From Bemisia tabaci (lineage: Eukaryota > Arthropoda > Insecta > Hemiptera > Aleyrodidae), in NCBI RefSeq assembly GCF_918797505.1, contig NC_092801.1:28178477-28242476 (forward strand): 64,000 bases of DNA, written 5' to 3'. A program made the position numbers and the translations under genes. The notes below the pieces were generated by a model, which was not told the DNA's origin, searched no databases, and saw only the letters and a list, made by a program, of their open reading frames with translations. Positions 1-9,225 of the stretch are shown piece after piece; within the stretch, counting starts at the first letter, position 1; each line of letters begins with the position of its first letter.

Positions 1-335
1 CAATTAAGGAGTCAGTTCTGTGCCTCCACAACCGCAAGTTTCGTGGGGGGGGGGGGGGGACAGGAACTGCCAGGAGATCGTTCGAAAGTCACCATTTACG
101 AAGTAATTAAAACTGCAGTGCTCACGTTACGTCTGAGTTGTATCCTTAAATATGTTCATACGGATGGTTGACTCAAACATCCGTTATCCGAAAGTAATCG
201 GACAGATTTCAGCAAGGTACATCAGTTGATTGCACATTTGATTACAACAATTTAATTTCCATCAAATATGAAATTATGCCCCTATAAAGTATACATCTAC
301 GGAATTTGTTTGCTTAAATTAGATATGATACTCAC
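1..335. other. Intronic sequence downstream of the LHFPL-like exon; 15-G run
   Basis: Non-coding stretch at the window edge. A run of 15 consecutive G occupies 45-59. No exon for the next part of the LHFPL-like protein (its third membrane segment) is seen here on the minus strand, so that exon should lie to the left of the window. Confidence 0.5.
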
Positions 336-434
336 CTAATTTATATACCCCAGAATCATTTCCACATGATTCTCGAAGCTGCTGGTTGTCCCAGCCCAGT
401 GGGTACACAGCACCTCCACTTGTCAGCAACAAAG
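336..434 (-). CDS. Internal exon of an LHFPL-family tetraspan membrane protein gene (partial)
   Basis: On the minus strand a 99-bp exon lies between an acceptor (ttgctttatgttacag, ending just above 434) and a consensus donor (gtgagtatc, just below 336). Read with two leading bases completing a split codon, it gives 32 residues without a stop. They include YPLGWDNQQLRESCG and end at VYKL with one base left over, so both introns are phase 1. The order YP-x-GW(D/N), then (V/L)R, then CG, then (F/Y)-x-L-G is characteristic of LHFPL (lipoma HMGIC fusion partner-like) proteins, where it forms the extracellular loop between membrane segments 2 and 3. This is a four-span family in the claudin-like fold; some members are auxiliary subunits of hair-cell mechanotransduction or GABA-A receptor complexes. 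The specific paralogue cannot be told from one exon, and no other exon of this gene was recognised in the window. Reading frame, splice sites and motif agree, so I am fairly sure. Confidence 0.82.
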
Positions 435-1054
435 CTGTAACATAAAGCAATTGCAAGGAATAAGTTATTGAAAAATGGTGTATGTTCCCTTAAACAACCA
501 GCAGCAAACAGCATTAACAACCGCTAATAGCGTGAAAAAGTTGGACTAGAATACATATTGCAATTTACCGATGAAACATGTGTAGCCTCATTTTCGCTTT
601 ATACCACATATCCACTGGCATTTTTATTTCAATAAAAGGCAGATTCAATCAAAATTAGTTTAACTAAATATCACCGTGTGTAGATTCCTTTGCTGTTTTA
701 TTATTATACATGGTTATTTTTATAATAAAGATAACGAAACAACATGGCGCCTTGAAACGTTCTGTGAGTATCTATTGGATTATCACAAATCGACTAAAAA
801 TATTCCAACTGATTGCGGTAAACGCACGAGTCGTGAAGACAGTAAGTTGGAATTTTTTTTAGCCAACATGCGTTTAAAATTAGCATAAACCTGAAAATCT
901 CAATACAGAGGGAACAAGCTCATAAGAGCACAATTTTCCCTCAAAGAGGTACGCTCTTTGGTGCAACACTAGTTACGACATGGCTAAAAATTTCCAACTT
1001 ACTGTAAAAAACTTTCAAGTTAGAGGTGGGTTTCTGTAGGAAGAGTAACATTCG
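435..1054. other. Probable intron 5' of the LHFPL-like exon; nothing recognised
   Basis: AT-rich, apparently single-copy sequence. The branch point and polypyrimidine tract for the acceptor at 435 lie at its left edge. A 70-codon frame at 676-888 has no recognisable similarity and biased AT composition; I do not treat it as a gene. Confidence 0.4.
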
Positions 1055-1270
1055 ATACACCGAAAAAAAAATGAAATTACTGATTTGAAAAATAAGTAGT
1101 TTAAAAAAGTGTCCGACGTGTTTCAACGTAGATTTTACAATAAAAAATTCAAATTTCACTACTCCCGTAATTCAGTTAGCTTTCCATTATTGTAAAATAT
1201 GCATTTGAAACATGTCGGATATGTTTTTAACAAATTATTGTTAAAGTAGTAATCAATTTTTTTCTGTGTA
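1055..1270. mobile_element. MITE-like element rep-U, copy 1
   Basis: About 216 bp bounded by imperfect inverted repeats: CACCGAAAAAAAAATGAAAT at the left, mirrored by a right end reading ATTTTTTTCTGTG. TA lies at both outer edges. The interior contains two inverted copies of a gtccgacgtg/acatgtcgga block. A second, diverged copy is at 17187-17393, which shows this is a dispersed family and not a local hairpin. Confidence 0.65.
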
Positions 1271-1347
1271 AGGATTTAGGCAACATCTGATTTAGTCAGG
1301 CTGATTCTGCTAAAAGCCGTACAAAGTTTCTTCTTTTAAGTATAATG

Positions 1348-1582
1348 ACATGAGGCCTTATACGTAACAATGGCGGATGTGAAAAATTACCTTTCCGAAA
1401 CACGCTTAAAATACTGTTTTGTTCACAGAAAAATTTAATGTTTGGCTCTGGCATAATGTACAGATCTCGAAGATCACATCTCAAGTATTATCTCAAAATT
1501 TTCTCGATGCCAAAACAGTTTTTTGAAAGTGTTTTGAAAAGGTAATTGTTTACATCCGCCATTGTTACATATAAGTCCTCGT
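1348..1582. mobile_element. Inverted-repeat element rep-W
   Basis: About 235 bp with arms of roughly 70 bp. The left arm contains aacaatggcggatgtgaaaa and the right arm its near-complement (tttacatccgccattgtta), each continuing into a block that reads caaaacagt/actgtttt. A short spacer separates the arms. No other copy was noticed in the window. Confidence 0.6.
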
Positions 1583-2528
1583 ATATACATACTCAGAAAT
1601 TGATTAAAGACCGGTAATATAGTTTTAGTGTATTTTCCGAAGAAAATACACTATTTTAGCTTTTGTTTTTTAAAATTTTTTAGGTAATTATTTTTGACGG
1701 TTGATAATGACCAGGAGACCGGTCAAAACGTCCCGTGATTTGTAATTATCGTGTGTTTTTTCAGCCTCGTCCCCGTCTTTTCCTGTCTATTTTTATTCAT
1801 ACTCAGAAACTCATTTCCTCCTCTCTGATTTGGCAACCTCGCATTTCATTTTGCGAAGTTACCGCGCCTCTTGTAACGAGCGTTCCTCTGCGCGAGGGTT
1901 AAATAATACTCGATTCAGAACTTACACAGCTTTACTCCTCGTCCTAGAAGTTGCGCTTTTAATTATTATCATCTTGGCCTCTTTTTACAGGCGTTTATAA
2001 TTCTAATTTTATAAATAATTCATCGCAGATGAAAGTTTCTCAGCTCGTTACTTAGGCAAGCTTTTGATGAGAATTTCTTTTCTTGCGATAGCCTTTATCT
2101 CCTTCCCTCCTCCGCTCCTCCTCTGTGTTCCTAGTAAAAGGCCGGGCAGTGCTCGGGAGGTGCAACACTTAATCTCCGGATTTTTTATTTAACTTAGTTT
2201 TTCATTTCTTTTAAATTAACACACGTTTACCCCCAGAGCTTAAGTTAAGTCCTCCGTAACAAATAACGATATACATTTTCTCTGTCTGAAATGGGTTAAA
2301 CTATAGGGCACCAGTCAAGGTAGGAGCTGAAGAAGTCCGCTTAATGTTTTCTTTTCAAAGTTTTACACGAAGAAAGGGAGAAAACTGACCAAATGTCCAA
2401 TTTGAAACTTGATTATTCAACTCACTGTATCGGTTTTACTAATTTGACATGTTTTCATACTTTCATAGTTTGCAAGTTTAAGATTGTTTTTTGAAGTTGT
2501 GTCTTTTGAATTCATTTACTCGTAAACA
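1583..2528. other. Single-copy non-coding stretch with a pyrimidine-rich middle
   Basis: No gene recognised. A 17-bp palindrome (gtgtattttccgaagaaaatacac) starts near 1628. At about 1698-1733 there is a sequence resembling a decayed hammerhead-ribozyme core (see findings). From 1765 to 2160 the plus strand is rich in C and T. Confidence 0.4.
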
Positions 2529-2685
2529 GGTGGATCGAGTCAATAGGAGAGGTCGGACAATATTTGGAAACTTCAAAAGCTTATAACTTCGTTTATACAA
2601 AACCTTGAGGTCCTAGAAGTGGCTTTATTGGTTTCTTCGTAAAATTTTCTTCTGTGAGCACCCCTTAAAATTTAACAAGTTGGTT
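2529..2685. mobile_element. rep-J, left half only
   Basis: Begins with GTGGATCGAGTCAATAGGAG followed by aggtcggac. It then carries the rep-J interior (aaacttcaaaagcttataac, then cccttaaaattt). The right half, ending in cactgtgcgccgc in complete copies such as 62058-62297, is missing. Confidence 0.6.
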
Positions 2686-2994
2686 TTTGCAATCGTTAGC
2701 GATAGCAATATTCGTCATGGGAACTTTTGCTTCTGGGATATGAAAATTTTAAGGTACAGTTCGTTTGTAGTATCTTCAGAATTGAAGGGGCTATGTAATT
2801 TTGTGTCGACATCTCTTTTTTAACATTTTTAATTTTTTTTCTTTGCATACAAGAAAGCTGTTATTTACCAATTATTTATTTTCGTTGGATTATGTATGGT
2901 TTTTGGAAGTTAACGCATTTAACTTTCAGTTTCGTTTTTTCGGCGTAAAGTATGATATTTTTACTCTACGCATATGCCCGAATACGCATCATAA

Positions 2995-3247
2995 CGACGG
3001 TGAAACTACCAAACCACGTATCTCGTTTGCGGTGTTTAAAAATCTCCGCTCACATTTTATTTTTTTGAAGTAGACCAAATCAATATCATTCCTTGAAATT
3101 TTCACAGAATTTTCTCCGCACGAAGAGGAAAAATCACGGAAATTTTCAAGACTGGACGTTAAGTAGCTTTTCATTTAAAAAATAAAGTATGACGGGAAGT
3201 CTGCGACGTCGCAAACCGAGATACGTGGTTTGGTAGTTTCACCGTCG
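2995..3247. mobile_element. Inverted-repeat element rep-Y, complete copy
   Basis: 253 bp with near-perfect terminal inverted repeats of about 35 bp: CGACGGTGAAACTACCAAAC on the left, GTTTGGTAGTTTCACCGTCG on the right. The flanks read ATAA on both sides (cataa|element|ataag), consistent with a 4-bp target-site duplication, though a shorter TA duplication is also possible. Incomplete relatives occur at 22142-22649 and around 42130-42240. Confidence 0.75.
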
Positions 3248-3300
3248 ATAAGTGACCTATGTGCTTCCTAAGTTGCCATTTTTTTCATTCAAATAGATGT

Positions 3301-3842
3301 AACCGAAATGTTAGATGTGTACTACCTATACTACTTTCATGTCATTGCTTTATTTATTTATTTACTTTTTGCGTAGGTATAAATTGTTATTTTTTGCTGA
3401 ATTTTGGAGAAAATATTGCTTTAAGAACGTGGAATGTAAATTAATTTTATTGAAAAAAGAAAATACCATCATGAATTTGGGCGAACAGAGAAAATATACA
3501 TCAATATTTGGGTCAACATCTCCCTGATTATATAAAGGATGAATATATTAGTATTTCTGTATCAAAAAACTTAGCTTTTGTCTTCAGAGATACGATGATT
3601 CTAGTCCCAGTCAATTTGTTTTATTGAAAAAACAAAAAAACAAAAAATAAATAATAAAAAAAAAACAACTGAAATGTTAGACATACTATTTTCATGTCTT
3701 TCTATTTGTATCAATAGGTACTTTTTGCTTAACTTACGAACGTTGAATGCAAATTAACTTTATTGAAAAAAGAAAATAACGTCATTAATTTGGGGGAACA
3801 TGTGGCTGATTATATGAAGAAGGTATATTCCAGTATTTTTGT
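3301..3842. repeat. Diverged direct duplication, offset about 365 bp
   Basis: The blocks gaaatgttagatgtgtacta, aattttattgaaaaaagaaa and tgattatat at 3305-3540 recur in the same order at 3669-3830 with substitutions and deletions. An A-rich tract (3630-3668) separates them. Short ORFs in this region fall in different frames in the two copies, which argues against coding. Confidence 0.55.
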
Positions 3843-3948
3843 TTAACATATTAACTCACGAGAAAATGTTCGTACATTTATCATCTACTATTAATTATTT
3901 TTTGATGATTAGTCTAAAACATTCAATACAACCATTAAAAAGTAGTTC

Positions 3949-4034
3949 CCATCGTCGGGTATCGAACTCCCGATCGCCGGGTGCCCGCACCGAATCAAAA
4001 ATACGAGGCGGTTTAGTCAACTAGGCTATAATGG
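3949..4034 (-). repeat. tRNA-like sequence: SINE head or tRNA pseudogene
   Basis: On the minus strand an A-box-like TAGCCTAGTTGA (4028-4017) is followed by a B-box-like AGTTCGATACC (3968-3958). The T stem (cggga/cccg) is intact. The outer seven bases CCATTAT pair with ACGATGG with one mismatch and one wobble, as in an acceptor stem. The spacing between the boxes is longer than in a normal tRNA and no clean anticodon arm is seen. I read it as the promoter head of a tRNA-derived SINE or a decayed tRNA, not a working tRNA gene. Confidence 0.5.
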
Positions 4035-4749
4035 ATCCACGAGGGCGAGAGTAAAAATAGCATATAAAAGACTCGGGCAATGGGCGGGACTTATCACAAG
4101 AGACCTTGACTGCTTTTGGGATGATATGAAGCGCATTGCCGTATTGCTGTAGGAGCCATGGTTCGCACTGTTTTAATGCGTCTCGAGGTTCATCCCAGCA
4201 CGCATTCCGATCGCGGCAGTTGAGCTAAGGCAATATTTGCGTATCCATGAATTAAATCAATCAATCGAGCTCTGATTTTGACTTCTTTATCCGTAACGAG
4301 TCCTCCAGAACAATTTTCCACCTTGTACGATGGTTATTATTTCTTTACTTCTATTTTTCAAATTTGAGGTGGGATAATGGCGGCTTCTCAAGAACACCGA
4401 GGTAGGCGATCTTTTGCACCAACGAACAGAAAACTGATGGCGAAAAATAACCAATCAGAACCTCCCAAAAAAAAGAATTTGCCTAAAAACGGAACTTCGT
4501 GGTTCTACGCAGATTTACCAGTCAGACACGACATCTCGAGGTGGAAAAAAACTCGCTGAAAGCGAATTTTAGCAATCAACACAACTTGACGTAGAGACAT
4601 GATTGGCTAAAAAATACAACGGTTTTTGATACATCGGAAAATCAACCAAAAATCGGAGACTGGGCGAAACGCTCAAGGTCGCAGAGGTATAGGGAATCCC
4701 ATAGCGAAAGCAACGGAACGATTGTAATATCATGGGGAACTCCGTTCCC
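4035..4749. other. Single-copy non-coding stretch
   Basis: No repeat or gene recognised. It contains short ORFs at 4377-4559 (plus) and 4569-4778 (minus) without recognisable similarity. Confidence 0.35.
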
Positions 4750-4851
4750 ATGACAAAATTTGCCGAAATAAACATCAAATTTTGCAGTTTCAGTCAAAAT
4801 TTTCATGTCCGATCTCTCTAATTGACTCGATCCACTGTGCGCCGTTTCCGA
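4750..4851. mobile_element. rep-J, right half only
   Basis: Carries the block aaatttgccgaaataaacat, then tgtccgatctctct and the terminal attgactcgatccactgtgcgcc. The left half is absent. Confidence 0.6.
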
Positions 4852-5067
4852 TTATCAGCACTGTTTGTGAGGATTTGCGACAGTTTTTTTTCCTACACTT
4901 GATTCCGTGGTGAATAATTAATTATGCACATGTCACATAATCATGTCACAAGCATTTTTTTCATGTTTTTTGCTCATAGATCAGCAAAACATAATGAAAT
5001 TTGTCCAAACGCAAAGTCTCTATGTCCAGTATTGACGGTCATATTGTTCATTGAAGAACGCACAGAG

Positions 5068-5705
5068 TATGACGATATGACGTCAATGAGTGAGAGTAAA
5101 GGGGGTAACGAAGGGTAAAAAAGGTGAAGGATAGAAGAAGAGGATAAAAATAGCGAATATAAAAAGTAATTAGAGGCTCCTAAAAAAATCTCCGCAGAAA
5201 CTACACTCAACTTGACGTCACCGTTTGGAGCATTCATCGTTCCCATCTCAAATGGATTCTCGATCTCACAATGACGTAATAGGTTTTCAAGAATGATGTC
5301 ATCCAAGAGTGGAGAAGGGAGCAGCGAGGGGTAAAAAATAGGTAAAGGGTAGGAGGGGAGGATAAAAATAGCGGATAGAAAAGGGAATTAGAAGTTCCTA
5401 AAAAAATCTCTGCAGAAACCACATTCAACTTGACGTCACCACTTGGAGCATTCATCATTCCCATCTCAAATGGATTCTCGATCTCACAATGACGTCATAG
5501 GTTTTCAAAGCTGATGCCATCAAGGAGTGGAGAAGGGGGCAGAGAGGGGTAAAAAATAGGTGAATGGTAGGAGGGGAGGATAAAAATAGCGGATAGAAAA
5601 GGGAATTAGAAGTTCCTAAAAAAAAATCTCTGCAGAAACCTCATTCAACTTGACGTCACCACTTGGAGCATTCATCATTCCCATCTCAAATAGATTCTCG
5701 ATCGC
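5068..5705. repeat. 218-bp tandem repeat, about 2.9 units
   Basis: The block ggataaaaatagcg starts at 5142, 5360 and 5578, exactly 218 bp apart. The block actcaacttgacgtcacc recurs with the same period. Units 2 and 3 are closer to each other than to unit 1. Because 218 is not a multiple of three, the minus-strand ORFs that run through it encode the same peptide in shifting frames and are not genes. Five perfect TGACGTCA octamers fall inside the array. Confidence 0.85.
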
Positions 5706-5913
5706 AGGAAGTGAGTGTTCATGACGATTTCATTAACCTCATCACTAATGAGGCGAGCGGCTGGCCAGACAACGGGTCCCGTTTTGTGCTCGACGAGAAC
5801 TTTTCCTCGGATACTTTAAATGAGCTTGTTATTTTTCTATTCATCCGATATCCAGCCCGCCATGCCGCATGCCGCACAGTAGAGGGAGGCAACGGGATAG
5901 GTCGGACAAGATG

Positions 5914-6160
5914 TCGTCACCTTCTGGCTAAAGTATCACAAGTACCATGCGACGTCTAAACATTAACGCCGAAATTTTATTTTTTTTACAGAAAAATTGA
6001 TGGTCCAATCTGTTAGCAAATTTCACTGAATTTTATGGGCAGCGCTAAAATAATTCAGTGATTTTTTCGGACAGCTTTGTTGAACGATTTCTCTGTAAAA
6101 AAAATAAAATGGCGGCGGAAATTGTTGAACGTCGCATGGCGTTTTTAATGTGAGCGTCTT
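5914..6160. mobile_element. Inverted-repeat element rep-O, copy 1 (right end decayed)
   Basis: The left arm CGTCACCTTCTGGCTAAAGT runs through catgcgacgt. The right arm mirrors it as aaaatggcggcggaaattgt, then acgtcgcatggcg, but its last bases are lost. A clean copy is at 44365-44616. The left flank (gataggtcggacaagatg) resembles the left part of rep-J, suggesting insertion into a rep-J remnant. Confidence 0.65.
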
Positions 6161-6310
6161 GTTCTACGTGCCATTTACCTTCAGAAAGAAGTATTCGCAA
6201 GTCAATTTTCGTTCATAGTTTAGTAACCCGGTACCTGATTACGAAATTATTCTATTGTAATGTTAAAATGAGGAATAGTACGAGTACGTTGTGTTACAGT
6301 CACCGTTCCT

Positions 6311-6391
6311 GTGAGCGCGGAATAATCTAGCGCGCCTTCAATTGTTTACATCTGCAACACAGACATCCCAAGAGTGTGAATAGTTGTATTC
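6311..6391. repeat. Short dispersed repeat rep-H, copy 1
   Basis: Contains gcgcgccttcaattgtttac followed by tctgcaacacagacatcc and gaatagttgtat. Related blocks occur at 17394-17486 and 41970-42050. No inverted ends are visible, so the kind of element is unknown. Confidence 0.5.
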
Positions 6392-6550
6392 AGTTCAACG
6401 CTGGGCCTGACTCCATTACACGGTGAAGCTTCAAGCGAGTCGTAATGCGAAAGGTCGGACGAAGATGTGTAGAGAGCAACACTCGGACCATCTTGGTGCA
6501 AACACGACGTGCTTACGTTTTTGTTTAATCTAGAATCTAATGTTCTCTCT

Positions 6551-6584
6551 AATGTTCATACGGCCTTCTTCCTTAGCACGGCAG
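6551..6584. mobile_element. rep-B, isolated right end
   Basis: Reads as the last 34 bases of rep-B (atgttcatacggccttcttc, then cttagcacggcag) with no matching left end nearby. A rep-A hairpin lies 7 bp beyond it. Confidence 0.6.
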
Positions 6585-6591
6585 TATAGGA

Positions 6592-6817
6592 CACTGGAAA
6601 AAAACACATTGGATCTAGAGTCCAGAATCATAAAAACATGGACAAGAAAAAAAACTCTTGATTCAATCAGATTTAAGCTTAAATCAAGAGCCAAGCCTCT
6701 TAATTTGAGCGGATTTCCTTTTGATTTAAGCTTAAATCTAATTGAATCAGAGTCCGTTTTCTTGTCAGTGTTTTCAAGAGTCTGGACTTAAGATCCAATG
6801 TGTTTTTTTTTCCAGTG
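6592..6817. mobile_element. rep-A hairpin MITE, copy 1
   Basis: A 226-bp foldback. The left half starts CACTGGAAAAAAACACATTG and the right half ends CAATGTG, a T run, then CCAGTG. The two halves are complementary almost throughout, meeting at gcttaaatcaagagccaagc / aagcttaaatc. Four further copies are at 12941, 29343, 38919 and 42317. It has no coding capacity, so any mobility would need a transposase from elsewhere. Confidence 0.85.
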
Positions 6818-7370
6818 GACACTCGTATCAACTTCTGGCCTGGCTCTGTCGCACAAAAAAATGAACCGATGAGTGGAGGCGGACATTATGAAGAAACCTC
6901 GAAAGCTTGAATCTCAGTCCATATGAAACTTAGAAATTTAAAAAGTGGTCCCACTTGCTTTCTCTTAAAACTTCATTTCAGTATCATCCCTTTTTAAAAC
7001 GCGTCAGAATAGGCATCAAAATTTGGAGTTTCATTAAAAATTCCCTGTTTGATTTTTCCCAGTATTTCGTACCCCTGTGTGGCGCGGCGCTCCCAGTTTC
7101 ATTATGACCGGATCCAAGCGCGAAACTTTCCAATTAAATGAGCGGGAACGATCCGACTCGAGTTATTAGCTGTCTGCGCCGGATGTCATCATATTTTTTC
7201 CGGGTATTCTTGACTCTGGCTTGTATTACTCTTCGCGACCAAAAAAGGTTAAATATTTCCCGGTTTTGAGTGATAAAAGAGACCATGAGTTAATAGGGAC
7301 AGATTGTGGTTCATCGCAGGAGTTGTCTAGACAGAAGGCACGTCTGCACGGACGTTTCAATCCGTATTCA
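6818..7370. other. Mostly single-copy; very decayed rep-J-like stretch
   Basis: 6865-7060 has scattered rep-J-like words (gtggaggcggacat, tcgaaagcttgaat, gcatcaaaatttggag) but is too diverged for a firm call. 7080-7370 is single-copy with no gene recognised. Confidence 0.3.
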
Positions 7371-7885
7371 ATGGAGATGTTGCATGTGTGAGGAATTTGC
7401 AATTTGACTGTTGATTCTTATGTAAAATTTCGCGAGAAACACGACGGTGCCAGCGGTGCCACTGGTTTTCTCTGAAATTGACTCCCAAGCTCGAAAAAAG
7501 CTCTCAAGTTGAGGCCAAAATGGAGGGGATATCCCACGCTATCCTGAGAGTCCACCTCTACATCAAGACAAACTCTCCATGCAAAGATAGGGAGCAAATA
7601 CATTGGCATGGTTGCCGTGTTTTAAGTTTTTGAGCCCCTAAATAAAGTGGCAGCCCTGTCAATGTATTTGCTCCCTATCTTTGCATAGAGAGTTTGTCTT
7701 GATATAGACGTGGACTCTCAGGGTAGGGTGGGATATCCGTTCCATTTTGGCCTCAACTTGAGAGCTTTATTTGAGCTTGGGAGTTAATTTCAGAGACAAC
7801 CAGTGGCACCGTCGTGTTTCTCGCAAAATTATACATAAAAATCAATAGTCAAATCGCAAATTCCTCACACATGCAACATCTCTAT
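7371..7885. mobile_element. rep-E long foldback element, copy 1
   Basis: About 515 bp. The left end ATGGAGATGTTGCATGTGTG is mirrored at the right by CACACATGCAACATCTCTAT. The arms are complementary over about 240 bp each and meet in an AT-rich centre near 7620-7660. The arms contain an overlapping ORF on each strand (MEGISH..., CKDREQIH) that recurs in other copies only because the DNA is conserved. Other copies are at 32396, 40571 (half) and 58320 (internally deleted). Confidence 0.85.
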
Positions 7886-8418
7886 GGCCGAACTTCCTTT
7901 CAGCAGAAGTACGTCCAAATGTAGGTCAAACAGTGCTGAAACAGTTAGCGAACGTTAAGCGCGGTCAGTTATTCGACCCGAAGACGATCGGGCTCTTAAA
8001 TTAAAGAGCACCTCGACGAGGGATGTCACAATGGAGCTAGCGCGATTAAAAATGCCCACACGTTCATTGCAGCGCGGCCAGGGGCACGGGCGCCTGTGCA
8101 GGGAGCACCACAATGAAACGGTGCATGCATTTTTCATGCCAGTGTCCCGCTCCGCCCTTTATGACTTACGCCACCATTGTTTGTGGCCCGGAAACAAAGG
8201 GCTAAAAACTCCAAGATTGATAGATAAAATACTCTTTTGCTCCCGCAGCCTCCCCCGCGGCGGAGAGGTTAGTTGCGCGCGAAACCTCGCGCAACGTTGC
8301 CGAATTTTAAAAAAAGCTACACCAAAAGAGAATTTGCAAGTGTCCAATATTTTACGAATTTCGTGTTGAGCGGAAACTACTAAATGGGACAGAACATAAG
8401 GATACCCTTGGTTTATAA
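7886..8418. other. Single-copy, GC-richer stretch
   Basis: No repeat or gene recognised. GC content rises between 8030 and 8290. ORFs on both strands (8031-8369 plus, 8159-8464 minus) overlap each other and have no recognisable family. Confidence 0.35.
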
Positions 8419-8637
8419 CACTGAAAAAAGGTATGATAACATCCACTATAAGTTTACTTGACATTTTACACAGTGATACTATGTAGTGGAAATAACCAGA
8501 ATCATGGCAGTATTTACCAGAGCTCTGGTCATACTTACCACAGTATGGTAAATGTCACCATAGAGTCTTGTGTTTATTACCATATTCGTATATCACTGTG
8601 TCAGAGTGTGGTAGAATCTTCCATGTTTTTTTTAGTG
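8419..8637. mobile_element. MITE-like element rep-N, copy 1
   Basis: About 219 bp with ends CACTGAAAAAAGGTATGATA and a right end ending TTTTTTTTAGTG. The interior has alternating cacagtgata/tatcactgtg and accacagta/taccatagt blocks in inverted order. A second copy sits inside a rep-J element at 43019-43215. Confidence 0.7.
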
Positions 8638-8673
8638 AATAAATTGAACAGTTATTGGACTAAATGCGACAAA

Positions 8674-8923
8674 ATGGACCGAGTTCGTCAGAGAGGATCC
8701 AACCCACATTTTCGAAAAAATTGAGTTAAGAATGTTTTTGAGTTCCTCTAATCGTGTATATTTTCCTGTCAAAAACTCAAAGCCGAGAAAAAAAGTAGTC
8801 TGTGTTAAGAGGGCTCAAAGTTGATTTTCTAGATTGAGCCTTATAGAGAAATAAAACTTTAAACCTCTTAATTTCAGCTTCAACTTTATGTCGGTTGGCT
8901 CCCTCCTGTTAAACTCGGTCCAA
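8674..8923. mobile_element. Inverted-repeat element rep-P, copy 1
   Basis: 250 bp. The left end TGGACCGAGTTCGTCAGAGA is mirrored by a right end ctcctgttaaactcggtcca; the inner arms include aggatccaaccc/cggttggctcc. A second copy lies at 31663-31911. Confidence 0.75.
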
Positions 8924-9129
8924 ATGATCTGATCTGCTAAAAAAGCATGTGTTTCAACGGGAAATGCCGCCGGATGACGGCATTAGGTGGTACATGTTCT
9001 CTTTTTTAAATCTAATTTTATACTATTTCTCATATCAGAAAAAATTATAAAAAATACTGCAGAGAAACATTTTTGTGCGAATTCTCCATTATGCAGATAT
9101 CGGAAATAAGTGTTCGCCGTTCGTATCAG

Positions 9130-9225
9130 CTGCGGGCTGATTATTGAAATTAATGGACAAAGAGACAGGCAATGAGGAAATGCAGCAACCCTATTGGTGG
9201 AAGCGGGACCAGAGGGAGTCAGTTC
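9130..9225. mobile_element. rep-C, left-end fragment
   Basis: Reads CTGCGGGCTGATTATTGAAA, then ttaatggacaaag and cctattggtggaagcggg, matching the left part of the complete rep-C at 59559-59823. The rest of the element is missing. Confidence 0.6.

Noticed and set aside
4974..5464. Two minus-strand ORFs encoding related peptides (MNAP(N/S)GDVKL...)
   Set aside because: They lie in the 218-bp tandem array, and the shared peptide follows from DNA identity; the period is not a multiple of three.
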